From Mayfieldus sp963781495 (GTDB lineage: Bacteria > Actinomycetota > Thermoleophilia > Solirubrobacterales > 70-9): a stretch of DNA of 64,000 nucleotides. Both the position numbers and the translations under genes were made by a program. Positions 8,191-16,900 of this stretch are shown piece by piece. The stretch lies in NCBI GenBank assembly GCA_963781495.1, contig CAWAFX010000004.1:248001-312000 (forward strand), in the 5' to 3' direction. The notes under the pieces were generated by a model. That model was not told the DNA's origin, ran no database searches, and worked only from the letters and a program-made list of their open reading frames with translations. The stretch's first letter is position 1, and each line of letters begins with the position of its first letter.

Positions 8191-9329
8191 AGCGCCTCGG
8201 TCACCAGCAGCGCCCGCGTGGCCGGCCCGGCCGCGGTCCGGACCACCTCGGCGATCTCGGCCACCACGCGGCGGCCGTTCGCCAGCCGGTCGAGGTGGAC
8301 GACGAGCTCGAAGCCGCGGCCCAGCTGCTCGCGGATCGCCGCGTGCGGGAGGCCGATGCCGGCCATCAAGGCAAGGGTCTCGAGGCGGCGCAGGGCGTCG
8401 GCGGGCGAGTTCGCGTGCACCGTCGAGAGCGCGCCGCGGTGGCCCGTGTTGAGCGCCGTCAGCAGGTCGAGCGCCTCCGCCCCGCGCACCTCGCCGATCA
8501 CGATTCGGTCCGGCCGCATCCGCAGGGCGTTGCGAAGCAGGTCGCGGATCGTCACCTCGCCGCGGCCCTCGACGCTGGCCGGGCGGCTCTCCAGCCGGAC
8601 GACGTGGGGCTGCTGCAGCCGCAGCTCGGCGGCGTCCTCGATCGTGACGATCCGCTCCGCGGCGGAGACGAAGCTCGAGAGCGCATTGAGAAGAGTCGTC
8701 TTGCCGCCGCCGGTGCCGCCGCTGATCAACAGGCTGCGCCGTGCGCGCACCGCCTCGGCAAGCAGGTCATGCATCGACTCGCTCAGAGTCCCCAGCTCGA
8801 CCAGCCGCCGCGGATCGGGCCGGGCGGCGCTGAAGCGGCGGATCGAGACCGCCGGCCCGTCGACGGCGAGCGGTGGGATGACGACGTTGACACGCGAGCC
8901 GTCGGCGAGGCGGGCGTCGACCATCGGGCTCAGCTCGTCGACGCGGCGGCCGAGCGGGGCGAGAATGCGCTCGATCGAGTTTCGAAGCTCGGCCTCGTCG
9001 GCGAAGCGCACCTCGGTCGCCTCGATCCGCCCGCGGCGCTCGACGTAGACGTCGGCGGGCCCGTTGACCATCACCTCCTCCACGTCGGGGTCGTCGAGCA
9101 GCTCCTCCAGCGGCCCCAGGCCGACCGTGTCGCGGAGGATCCGGGCCGCGATCTGCGCCCGCTCGCCGGCCGGGAGGATCGCCGCCTCGCGGTCGACCAG
9201 CTCCTCGACCGCCTGCGCGAGCTCGCCCCGCTGGGGCCTGCCGGCGGCGGCATCTGCACGGCGGCGCTCGATCAGCGACTCGCGCAGCTGTCCCGCGAGC
9301 TCGTCGCGCTGGCGCTCGGCACTGTCCAT
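8187..9329 (-). CDS. tadA: Tad pilus/secretion ATPase TadA (CpaF family)
   Basis: Cytoplasmic hexameric ATPase that powers Tad pilus assembly. Motifs in order: VEEVMVNGP near residue 85, Walker A SGGTGGGKTT near 200, Asp box TIEDAAELRLQ, ALRMRPDRIVIGEVRG (Walker B with its acidic residue), and the His-box region GHRGALSTVHANS. The ATG at 9329 starts at MDSAERQRDEL; a TTG at 9374 would add 15 Pro/Cys-rich residues that look non-coding. It is the first gene of the tadABC cluster. Related pilus gene cpaB lies about 8 kb away at 17822-18490. Confidence 0.92.
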   Translation of the reverse strand: MDSAERQRDELAGQLRESLIERRRADAAAGRPQRGELAQAVEELVDREAAILPAGERAQIAARILRDTVGLGPLEELLDDPDVEEVMVNGPADVYVERRGRIEATEVRFADEAELRNSIERILAPLGRRVDELSPMVDARLADGSRVNVVIPPLAVDGPAVSIRRFSAARPDPRRLVELGTLSESMHDLLAEAVRARRSLLISGGTGGGKTTLLNALSSFVSAAERIVTIEDAAELRLQQPHVVRLESRPASVEGRGEVTIRDLLRNALRMRPDRIVIGEVRGAEALDLLTALNTGHRGALSTVHANSPADALRRLETLALMAGIGLPHAAIREQLGRGFELVVHLDRLANGRRVVAEIAEVVRTAAGPATRALLVTEAL

Positions 9330-9438
9330 GCCGGAACAAGCAGGCGCCGGGGCGGGGTTCTCCCCGGCACACAAATTGCGGCGACCTACGGTCGCCTGAC
9401 CAGCCTCTGCCGCTCCACTTCGTTTCGCGGCCGAACCG

Positions 9439-10869
9439 CTATGGGACCCGGTGGATCTCGAAGAGGTTGGTGCCGAGCTGCTGCTCGGGAAGGCCGGCGG
9501 TGATCGCGATCAGATCGCCGGAGGAGGCGATCCCGTTCTCGGCCGCCAGGCCGGCGCACTGGTCGAGCAGGTCGCGGATGTCCTCGACCGGATCGCTGAG
9601 CACCGCGGTGACGCCGAAGAGAAGGCTCATGCGGCGGACGGTCTCGATCCGGGGCGAGATCGCCAGCACCGGCACCTTGGGCCGGTGGGCGGAGACGAGC
9701 CTGGCCGTGCGGCCGCTGGTCGTCGGGACAACCAGCGCCGCGAGGTTGAGGCGGTAGACGGCGCCGACCGCACCCTGGGCGACCGAGTCGCCGACGTCCT
9801 GCCCGTCCTGGTCGGTGCGGGTGAACAGCCAGTCACCATAGGGGAGGTCGGGCTCGGTCTCACAGGCGATCCGGTCCATCACCCGAACCGCCTCGATCGG
9901 GTTGGCGCCGATCGCCGTCTCCTCGGACAGCATCACCGCGTCGGTGCCGTCGAAGATCGCGTTGGCGACGTCGGTGACCTCGGCCCGGGTCGGCCGTCGC
10001 GCGGTCACCATCGAGGCCAGCATCTGGGTGGCGGTGATCGACGCCTTCGACTGCAGCCCGGCGGAGCGGATCAGCCGCTTCTGCAGCACCGGCACCTTCG
10101 CGAGCGCAAGTTCGATCCCGAGGTCGCCGCGAGCGACCATGATCCCGCCGCCCGCCGCGGCGATGATCTCCTTGGCATTCTCGGCCGCCTCCGGCTTCTC
10201 GATCTTGGCGATCAGCGGGATGTCGGAGTCGAGCTCGTCGAGGCGCTCCACCACAGGCCGCAAATCCGACGCGCTACGGACGAAGGAGACGGCGAGCAGG
10301 TCGATTCCGTGCTCGACGGCGAAGTCGACCCACTCGAGATCGTCGGCGTCAACCGAGGGCAGACCGACGTCGGCGCCGGGAAGGTTCAGGCCCTGATGAG
10401 AGGCAAGCTGGCCGCCGACCTCGACCTCGGTGTCGACGGAGTCGTTCAGCGCCGCCAGCACCCGGAGACGTATCGAGCCGTCGGCGAGGTAGACGTGGTC
10501 GTCGACATGAAGCGCGCTCGAGATGCCCGGCCAGGAGACCGGTATCTCGTGCGGGCTGCCCTTGCCGGCATCGGGGTTCAGCACCACATGGCTGCCGGTC
10601 TCCAGCTCGACGACGTCGTTCTGGAACTCGCCGACCCGCAGCTTCGGTCCGGGCAGGTCGCCGAGCAGCGCCACCTCACGCCCCGCTCGCTCGGCGGCGG
10701 CGCGAGCCGCGGCCACCGTCTTCGCGTGCCGGGCGTGGTCGGAATGGGAGAAGTTGAGCCGCAGGACGTCGGCGCCGGCCGAGATCAGCTCCACCAGCGT
10801 CTCCTCGTCCCAGCACGCGGGACCGACCGTCGCGACGATCTTGGTGCGGCGTGTCGATCCGTTGCTCAT
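9439..10869 (-). CDS. pyk: Pyruvate kinase
   Basis: Final glycolytic step, phosphoenolpyruvate plus ADP to pyruvate plus ATP. The N-terminus RRTKIVATVGPA, the NFSH motif, the active-site signature LIAKIEKPEA near residue 220, MVARGDLG and the substrate loop SKASITATQMLASM are all present, followed by the C-terminal regulatory domain. The start at 10869 (MSNGSTRRTK) has an AGGA ribosome site about 8 bases upstream; a longer frame to 10944 is unsupported. It stands alone, divergent from the sensor kinase gene at 11114. Confidence 0.97.
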   Translation of the reverse strand: MSNGSTRRTKIVATVGPACWDEETLVELISAGADVLRLNFSHSDHARHAKTVAAARAAAERAGREVALLGDLPGPKLRVGEFQNDVVELETGSHVVLNPDAGKGSPHEIPVSWPGISSALHVDDHVYLADGSIRLRVLAALNDSVDTEVEVGGQLASHQGLNLPGADVGLPSVDADDLEWVDFAVEHGIDLLAVSFVRSASDLRPVVERLDELDSDIPLIAKIEKPEAAENAKEIIAAAGGGIMVARGDLGIELALAKVPVLQKRLIRSAGLQSKASITATQMLASMVTARRPTRAEVTDVANAIFDGTDAVMLSEETAIGANPIEAVRVMDRIACETEPDLPYGDWLFTRTDQDGQDVGDSVAQGAVGAVYRLNLAALVVPTTSGRTARLVSAHRPKVPVLAISPRIETVRRMSLLFGVTAVLSDPVEDIRDLLDQCAGLAAENGIASSGDLIAITAGLPEQQLGTNLFEIHRVP

Positions 10870-11113
10870 CTGGGATTCCTGGTCAGTTCGGCTCCGTGGA
10901 CCCAGCCCGCCATGGTAGCCCTGGTACCTAGATTTCCCCCGCAAACGGCCTTACTTGTCGGCTGGTCAGTTGGACGGCGCAGCAGTACCCTCAATCTGTC
11001 TCGACCATGTCCCGGATCACCAATCGAAAGCGGGAGCGGGCCCAGAGGGAGGTCTTCCCATCGAGGTCTTCGCACTGGCAGCCGCTCTCCCTCTTTCTGG
11101 TCCCGCTCGGCTG

Positions 11114-12490
11114 ATGTCTCTGCTCGCTGAGCGGATTCCGGATCGGCGCCAGCGCCAAGCCGCGATCGGGGCGCTGCTGGTGGCGGCGATCCTCGCCGCG
11201 ATCGCCGCCCTCAGCTCCCGGGCCTCCGATTGGCGGCCGCTCGACCTGCTGGTCACCCTGGCCGTCGTCAACACGATCAGCGAACTGCTGGCCAGCCGCC
11301 ACTCCCAACCCGGCCACGGCTCCTGGGCGGTCAGCCTCTCGGCGCCGGTCATCCTCACGATGACCCTGCTGGGACCCGCGCCGGCCCTGGCGATCGGCTG
11401 GCTCGGCCTGCTGCTCTGCGACACCCGCGACCACCTGTCTCTCACCGACCGGGCCGCGAACCTGGCCAATTACGCGATCTTCTCCGTTTTCGGCGCCCTG
11501 GCCGCTCGCTGGGCCGTCGATACATGGTCGCTGGTCCCCGATGAGGCAGGATTCGTCGTTCTGATCCTCGCGATCACCGTCTGGGTCGAGGCAGCGAGCT
11601 TCGCGGTCACTGCGATCCACGCCAAGGTCGCCTACGGCGACTCGATCGGCGACCAGTGGAAGAGCGAGGGCAACGTGACGCTCGGCTCGGCCCTTCCGGC
11701 GATGCTGTTTACCGCCGTCACGGCCTATATCTACGGAGCGGTGGGACTTGGCGCACTCGGGCTGCTGGCCGTCGTGCAGCTTCTGCATCAGTACCTCGCC
11801 CACAGCCTCTCGGTCTCCCAATACCGCGCCGAGGAGCTGCAGGCGCAGGCCGAGCGGCTGGCCGAGCTGTCCGCGAGCCGCGGGCGGCTGGTCGGCCAGG
11901 TGCTGCAGGCCGAGGAGACCGAGCGCCGCCGACTTGCCGAGGCGCTTCACGACGAGGCACTTCAGGACCTGCTCTCGGCCCGCCACGGCCTCGACAGCGG
12001 CAGCGAGACCGGGACCGATCGCGCCCGCAAGTCGATCGGCCGCGCGATCGCCCAGCTGCGCGGTGCGATCTTCGACCTCCATCCAGCGGTGCTCGAACAT
12101 GCTGGTCTTGCCGCCGCGCTGCACGAGGTGGCGGACAACCAGGCCCAGAGGGCTGGCTTTCAGGCCAAGGTCGAGGTCGCACCCGGGGCCTGCGGCCATC
12201 ACGACACATTGCTCTTCGTCCTAGGGCGCGAGCAGCTGACCAACGCCGCAAAGCACGCCGGGGCAAGTCATGTCGAGCTGATGATCGGGCGCGAGAACGG
12301 AGTCGTGGTGATGCAGATCACCGACGACGGCCGCGGGATCGATTCCGAGCGCCTCGGCGCCGCCGTCGAGCAGGGCCACATCGGACTCGCCTCCAGCGCC
12401 GAACGGGTCGAGGCGCTCGGCGGAGAGCTGCGGATCGAGCCTCGCCCGGGGGGCGGGACGAGGATCCGGACGACTCTGCCCGTCAACTGA
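11114..12490 (+). CDS. Membrane sensor histidine kinase, NarL/DegS type (copy 1)
   Basis: The N-terminal half has about seven membrane helices. It is followed by a coiled coil with RLAELSASRGRL, a HisKA_3 dimerisation domain with the phospho-acceptor in ALHDEALQDLL, and a HATPase domain (QLTNAAKHAGA, DDGRGI, GHIGLASSAERV). I chose the ATG at 11114 because the preceding in-frame 53 residues look non-coding. One base separates its stop from the ATG of a paralogous kinase. The convergent LuxR-type regulator at 13885-14517 is the likely partner. The sensed signal cannot be read from the sequence. Confidence 0.88.
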   Translation: MSLLAERIPDRRQRQAAIGALLVAAILAAIAALSSRASDWRPLDLLVTLAVVNTISELLASRHSQPGHGSWAVSLSAPVILTMTLLGPAPALAIGWLGLLLCDTRDHLSLTDRAANLANYAIFSVFGALAARWAVDTWSLVPDEAGFVVLILAITVWVEAASFAVTAIHAKVAYGDSIGDQWKSEGNVTLGSALPAMLFTAVTAYIYGAVGLGALGLLAVVQLLHQYLAHSLSVSQYRAEELQAQAERLAELSASRGRLVGQVLQAEETERRRLAEALHDEALQDLLSARHGLDSGSETGTDRARKSIGRAIAQLRGAIFDLHPAVLEHAGLAAALHEVADNQAQRAGFQAKVEVAPGACGHHDTLLFVLGREQLTNAAKHAGASHVELMIGRENGVVVMQITDDGRGIDSERLGAAVEQGHIGLASSAERVEALGGELRIEPRPGGGTRIRTTLPVN

Positions 12491-12491
12491 G

Positions 12492-13892
12492 ATGACCGGC
12501 GGGCCACCAGCCGACCGCCGCCGCAGGGCGATCATCGGATGCTTTCTCTTCTGCCTGCCCGGTTGGGCCGTGGCGGCAGCCACCTCCCGGTCGGAGGACT
12601 GGCACCCGGTCGTGCTCGTGGTCGCGATCGTCGCGCTCACCGCCGCCAGCCGGATCCTGGCGGTGAAGCTGCCCTCGAGCCCCTGGTTCTTGACCTCGAC
12701 CGCGCCGCTGGCGATGGCGATTGCGCTGCTCGGCCCGGCCCCGGCTCTGTTGATCAGCGCCGCCGAGCTGACGGCCGATGGCATTCGCCGCCGCAAGCTC
12801 TGGGCGCTGGCCTCCAACCTCGCCACCGATTCAGTGGTGATCGTCAGCGGAGGCCTTCTTGTGCGCTGGGTGGTCGACGGAGCTTCACTGAAGCCCGACG
12901 AGCCGGCGTTCGTACTTCTCTTCTTCGCCGTCTACGCCTATGTCGCGGTCGGCACCCTGCTCGGGGTCTGCGTATACGACCGGCTGATGAACGCCGCGCC
13001 GATCCTGCCTCACCTGCGCCGGGAAAGCGGGCTGATCGGCTATGAACTGCCGACCGCACTGATGGCAGCGGGGGCCGTCTACCTGTACGGAAAGATCGGC
13101 ACCATTGCGCTGGCGCTGCTCGCCGTCCTCGAGGTCAGCGACCGGTATTCAATCCGCCGCCGCCTTCATGCCGAGGAGCGGGCGGCGATGCTGGAAAAGC
13201 GCACCGAGGAGTTGACCGAGCTGCACGCCTCACTGCAGGTCCAGGCCCAGCGCCTGGCCGAGCTCTCCGCCAGCCGGGGCCGACTCGTCGGCCAGGTGCT
13301 GCAGGCCGAGGAGGGCGAGCGGCGGCGGCTTGCCGAGGCGCTGCACGACGGCGCCCTGCAGGAGTTGCTTGCGGCCCGCCACGGTCTAGATCCGATCCCG
13401 GATCCCAAGGTCGATCGGCCCCGGGCCGCGGTTGCACGTGCCGTCGATCAGCTGCGAAGGGAGATATTCGACCTCCATCCCGCCGTCCTCGAACATGCGG
13501 GGCTATCCGCGGCACTACGGGAGGTCGCGGACCGCCAGGCGGAGCGAGCGGGGTTCGAGGCCAGGATCGATGTGGAGCAAGAGGCCTGTGGACATCACGA
13601 CTCACTCCTATTCGTCCTTGGGCGCGAGCAGCTGATCAACGTCGCCAAGCACGCCGGGGCCAGCGAGGTCGCGCTCGAGCTCAGCCGCGAGAACGGTCAT
13701 GTAGTGATGGAGGTCAGCGACGACGGCAGCGGCATCGCCAGCGGCCGTCGCCGCGCCGCCGTCGAGCAGGGCCACATCGGACTTGCCTCCAGCGCCGAAC
13801 GGGTCGAGGCGCTCGGCGGCGAGCTCCGGATCGAGCCTCGCCCGGGAGGCGGGACGAGGATCCGGACGACGCTGCCGGTGCGGCCTAGCTGA
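12492..13892 (+). CDS. Membrane sensor histidine kinase, NarL/DegS type (copy 2)
   Basis: A tandem paralogue of the preceding gene. It has the same multi-helix membrane N-half (with LLGPAPALLIS matching LLGPAPALAIG in copy 1) and a longer coiled coil (LEKRTEELTELH). The acceptor motif is ALHDGALQELL and the HATPase domain has QLINVAKHAGA and DDGSGI. The last 37 or so residues of the two kinases are identical from GHIGL onward, and the DNA there is nearly identical too, whereas the membrane halves have diverged. The gene overlaps the convergent response regulator by 8 bp. Confidence 0.88.
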   Translation: MTGGPPADRRRRAIIGCFLFCLPGWAVAAATSRSEDWHPVVLVVAIVALTAASRILAVKLPSSPWFLTSTAPLAMAIALLGPAPALLISAAELTADGIRRRKLWALASNLATDSVVIVSGGLLVRWVVDGASLKPDEPAFVLLFFAVYAYVAVGTLLGVCVYDRLMNAAPILPHLRRESGLIGYELPTALMAAGAVYLYGKIGTIALALLAVLEVSDRYSIRRRLHAEERAAMLEKRTEELTELHASLQVQAQRLAELSASRGRLVGQVLQAEEGERRRLAEALHDGALQELLAARHGLDPIPDPKVDRPRAAVARAVDQLRREIFDLHPAVLEHAGLSAALREVADRQAERAGFEARIDVEQEACGHHDSLLFVLGREQLINVAKHAGASEVALELSRENGHVVMEVSDDGSGIASGRRRAAVEQGHIGLASSAERVEALGGELRIEPRPGGGTRIRTTLPVRPS

Positions 13893-14517
13893 GGATTCCG
13901 CGCCGCATCGCCTCGGCGATCGCCGCGGCACGGCTTGAGACGCCGAGCTTCTCGTAGGCCCGGCGCACGTAGGTCTTCACGGTTCCCTGACTGAGATTCA
14001 GCTGAGCGCCGATCTCCGTACTCGAAAGCCCCTCGGCCATCAGCTCGAGGATCTCCGACTCCCGCCCCGAAAGCTGCGAGTCGCCGTTGCCGTTTCGGTG
14101 GGCGATCTGCCGCGCCAGGCGCTGCTCGAGCCCCTCGGAGAGGACGGTTTCGCCCTCGACCGCTGCCACCAGGGCGGCGCAGATCTGGTCCGCCGCCGCG
14201 TCCTTGGACAGATAGCCGGCGGCCCCGGCCTCGAGCGCTTCGTAGATCAGCGCCCCGTCGGAGTAGGCCGAGAGCAGGACGACGCGGGTCGGGCCCGGAT
14301 CGTCGTGAAGCTCTCTCAGCACGGCGATGGCATCGAGCTCGGGGAGCCTGAGGTCGAGCAGGGCGACATCGGGCTGAAGCTCTCGTATGTTGTCGAGTGC
14401 GTCGCGACCATCGCAGGCCTCCCCGACAAGCTCAAGCTCTGACCGCTCCCGGATCGACTCGACAAGCCCCTCCCGGTAGACCGGGTGATCCTCGGCGACG
14501 AAAACCTGTGTTGCCAT
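13885..14517 (-). CDS. LuxR/NarL-family response regulator
   Basis: Two-component regulator of 210 residues. The receiver domain has the acidic pair EDH, the phospho-acceptor in DVALLDLRLPELDA (about Asp55), Ser in LLSAYSD and Lys in YLSKDAA. It is followed by a LuxR helix-turn-helix (LSGRESEILELMAEGLSSTEIG, then SQGTVKTYVRRAYEKLGV). A GGAGGGG ribosome site precedes the ATG. Placed tail-to-tail with two HisKA_3 kinases, it is their probable output; which kinase, or both, cannot be decided here. Confidence 0.93.
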   Translation of the reverse strand: MATQVFVAEDHPVYREGLVESIRERSELELVGEACDGRDALDNIRELQPDVALLDLRLPELDAIAVLRELHDDPGPTRVVLLSAYSDGALIYEALEAGAAGYLSKDAAADQICAALVAAVEGETVLSEGLEQRLARQIAHRNGNGDSQLSGRESEILELMAEGLSSTEIGAQLNLSQGTVKTYVRRAYEKLGVSSRAAAIAEAMRRGILS

Positions 14518-14596
14518 CTAACTCACCACCCCTCCTAAGTGACCGTGAGCGTAACAGTGGGCGGTATTACTGACCAGCCGAGAAGCGAGGACGAAT

Positions 14597-15100
14597 TTGG
14601 CACAAATAGAGGTACTCCAGGCAGACATCACCCAGCTCGAGGTCGACGCGATCGCGAATGCGGCCAACACTGGCCTGAAGCACGGCGGAGGGGTCGCGGG
14701 GGCGATCTCACGCGCCGGGGGCCCGGAGGTCCAGCGCGAAAGCGACGAGCGGGCCCCGATCGGGCTCGGCGACGCGGTGGCGACCGGTGCCGGCGAGATG
14801 CCCGCGCGCTGGGTGATCCATGCCGCGACGATGGAGCTCGGCGGGCCGACCTCGGCTGAGGCCATCCGCCGCGCCACGGCAAGCACCCTGCAGCTGGCCG
14901 AAGAGCTGGGAGCGAAGTCGCTGGCCCTGGTCGCCTTCGGCACCGGTGTCGGGGGCTTTCCGATCGACCAGGCGGCCCAGATCGAGGTCGAGGAGGTCGA
15001 GCGCCATCTCGCCGCCGGCAGCGAGCTGGAGCGGATCGTCTTCACAGTGCAGGGCGGGCAGGCACTGCTGGCGTTCGAGGAAGCGCTCTCGGAGGGGTGA
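14597..15100 (+). CDS. Macro domain protein (probable ADP-ribose / O-acetyl-ADP-ribose hydrolase)
   Basis: The 167-residue protein is a single macro domain: IEVLQADITQLEVDAIANAAN at the start, then LKHGGGVAGAI, the ligand loop with conserved Asn and Gly run, and FGTGVGGFPI near residue 115, the second phosphate-binding loop. Such enzymes bind ADP-ribose and remove it or O-acetyl-ADP-ribose. The start is TTG at 14597 with GAGGA about 7 bases upstream. No ADP-ribosyltransferase or toxin gene is adjacent, so its physiological target is unknown. Confidence 0.9.
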   Translation: MAQIEVLQADITQLEVDAIANAANTGLKHGGGVAGAISRAGGPEVQRESDERAPIGLGDAVATGAGEMPARWVIHAATMELGGPTSAEAIRRATASTLQLAEELGAKSLALVAFGTGVGGFPIDQAAQIEVEEVERHLAAGSELERIVFTVQGGQALLAFEEALSEG

Positions 15101-15101
15101 G

Positions 15102-15716
15102 CTAGCCGGACTCGTGACGCTCTCCGGCAGCGACCGCCAGCGCCATCCGGTTGGGGGGCGGTGCCAGCGGGCAGACCCAGGCCGGGTCGTAGGAGCAGGA
15201 AGGGTTGTAGGCGAAGTTGAAGTCCAGGACCAGCCTTCCCTTCTCGTCGCTGCCGAGATCGGCACCTTTGACAGTGTCGAGCAGATAGCGGCCGGCGCCG
15301 TAGGTCTCGGCGGCGCTGGTGGCGTCGGCGAAGGGCAGAAAGACGCCTCCCCCATAGCCGCGCAGCCAGTAAAGCTCGAGCTCGTGCGCCTCGGCCCCGA
15401 GCTCGAAGAGCACCGTGGCGAAGCGGTCGAAGGCGATCGTGCCACCGCCGCTGGCACCGATCTCGTAGCCGCGCGGCTCGACCGCGGCGACTTCGCCGAG
15501 GACCCGGAAGGCCGGGTCATAGCTGAAGTAGTCCAGGCCCTCGAAGCGGCTGCGCGCCTCCTCTCCGAGCGGGCTCTGCGGGTGCGAGGCGAAGAGCTCG
15601 TCACGGGTCCGCCGCCATAGAGCCCAGGCCTGAGCGGGATCGCCGGCCGTACGGACCTCGGCGTAAACGGCGAAGATCCGCCGCTTCCAGTCCAGCAGCT
15701 CGAGCTCGTTGAGCAT
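15102..15716 (-). CDS. DUF1684 family protein
   Basis: The family is recognised by the C-terminal block FNFAYNPSCSYDP followed by WVCPLAPPPNRMALAV, and by the N-terminal WKRRIFAVYAEVR and the middle YWLRGYGGGVFLPF. Function of DUF1684 is unknown; it is a cytoplasmic 200-residue protein found widely in actinobacteria. Here its ATG faces the methyltransferase ATG only 22 bp away, with a shared -10 element between them. It ends 1 bp from the convergent macro gene stop. Confidence 0.9.
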   Translation of the reverse strand: MLNELELLDWKRRIFAVYAEVRTAGDPAQAWALWRRTRDELFASHPQSPLGEEARSRFEGLDYFSYDPAFRVLGEVAAVEPRGYEIGASGGGTIAFDRFATVLFELGAEAHELELYWLRGYGGGVFLPFADATSAAETYGAGRYLLDTVKGADLGSDEKGRLVLDFNFAYNPSCSYDPAWVCPLAPPPNRMALAVAAGERHESG

Positions 15717-15738
15717 CGGTTCGGGACAATATGCCGCG
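15717..15738. promoter_or_regulatory. Shared divergent -10 for two leaderless genes
   Basis: The 22 bases between two divergent ATGs contain GACAATATG. Read rightward, GACAAT (15725-15730) lies 8 bases before the methyltransferase ATG; read leftward, TATTGT lies 9 bases before the DUF1684 ATG. Both transcripts would therefore begin essentially at the start codon and the two polymerases would compete for overlapping -10 sites. -35 elements would lie inside the opposing coding regions and are not obvious. Confidence 0.45.
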
Positions 15739-16377
15739 ATGACAGGTGATCCACTGCTGGCCGAGCAGCTCGCCTATTACCGCGCCGGCGCGGCTGAGTA
15801 CGGGGACCACGCCCTCGCCCTCCCCGGCGAGGAGGAGTTGCTGGCGGCGATCGACTCCTTCCGCCCCACCGGAGACGTGCTCGAGCTTGCCTGCGGTACC
15901 GGGCTCTGGACTGCGCAGCTGCTCCGTCATGCCGCCACGCTGACCGCCCTCGACGCGTCGCCGGAGATGCTCGCGATCGCCTCGGAGCGAATCGGCGAGG
16001 AACGGGTGCGGTTCGTCGAGGCCGACATCTTCAGCTGGCGGCCGCAGCGGCGCTACGACGCAGTCTTCTTCGGCTTCTGGATCTCCCACGTCCCGCTGCA
16101 GCGGTTCGGGGATTTCTGGTCGCTGGTCGCCGCCTGCCTGAAGCGGGACGGCCGCGTCCTTTTCATCGACGACGCCCACCGCGCCCCCGAGGAGCTGGTC
16201 GAAGGCGAATCGTCCTCGACGATCCGCCGCCGGCTCAACGACGGAAGCAGCTTCCGTGTGGTCAAGGTCCCCCACGACCCGGGCGAGCTCCAAACGCGGC
16301 TGGCCGAACTTGGCTGGCGCATCGAGGTCCACCCGACGGCGGGGCCCTTCTATTCGGGCTCCGGCGGCCGTGCCTGA
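15739..16377 (+). CDS. Class I SAM-dependent methyltransferase
   Basis: Rossmann-type methyltransferase of 212 residues with motif I VLELACGTGLW near residue 45, an acidic end of strand 2 (ALDASPEML), motif with EADIFSW, and a post-motif LKRDGRVLFIDDAH. The fold matches the methyltransferase type 11/12 group acting on small molecules; the substrate cannot be named. The ATG at 15739 is preferred over an in-frame TTG at 15709, which lies inside the divergent DUF1684 gene. It overlaps the next gene by 8 bp. Confidence 0.87.
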   Translation: MTGDPLLAEQLAYYRAGAAEYGDHALALPGEEELLAAIDSFRPTGDVLELACGTGLWTAQLLRHAATLTALDASPEMLAIASERIGEERVRFVEADIFSWRPQRRYDAVFFGFWISHVPLQRFGDFWSLVAACLKRDGRVLFIDDAHRAPEELVEGESSSTIRRRLNDGSSFRVVKVPHDPGELQTRLAELGWRIEVHPTAGPFYSGSGGRA

Positions 16378-16855
16378 AGAGGGGGCCGGCGCCGAGATCG
16401 ACATCGAAGCGGCGGGGCCCGGGGATCTCGAGGCCGTGGCGGCGCTGTGGACCGAGGCCTACGTGACCCTCGGAGACGGCAGCCGGACCGTCCCCTACCG
16501 CAGCGAGGAGGCCGCGGAGTCGGCCCGCGACGGCGCCCTGTTCGTCGCCCGCCACGGGTCGCGGATCGTGGGAGCGGTCGGCCTCTATCTGCCCGGCGAC
16601 GCGGGTGGCGCCGTCCGGGCGCCCGACGAGGCCGAGATCAGCCGCCTCGCGGTGGCTGAGGACGCCCGGCGGCGAGGCATCGCCCGGCGCCTGCTCTCGC
16701 ACTGCCGCGCGCTTGCAACCGCCAGCCCGGCGAAGGCGCTGGTGCTCTGGTCCCGGCCCTCACAGGTCGAGGCGCACAGGCTCTACGAGAGGCTCGGCTA
16801 CCGCCGCGTGCCGGAGCGCGAGAGCGGTGACGGACGGCTGATCTACCGCCTATAG
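16370..16855 (+). CDS. GNAT family N-acetyltransferase
   Basis: A single GNAT domain of about 160 residues: central strand GSRIVGAVGLYL, then EISRLAVAEDARRRGIARRLL, the acetyl-CoA pyrophosphate loop (R-R-G-I-A), and the C-terminal AHRLYERLGYRR. Start taken as GTG at 16370, overlapping the methyltransferase stop by 8 bp, because upstream in-frame residues encode the methyltransferase in another frame. The acceptor substrate is unknown. The two genes likely form a small operon. Confidence 0.87.
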   Translation: MPEEGAGAEIDIEAAGPGDLEAVAALWTEAYVTLGDGSRTVPYRSEEAAESARDGALFVARHGSRIVGAVGLYLPGDAGGAVRAPDEAEISRLAVAEDARRRGIARRLLSHCRALATASPAKALVLWSRPSQVEAHRLYERLGYRRVPERESGDGRLIYRL

Positions 16856-16900
16856 ATCCCTCGCCTATAGGCCACTCGTGGGCCAGCCGATAAGCCATCC

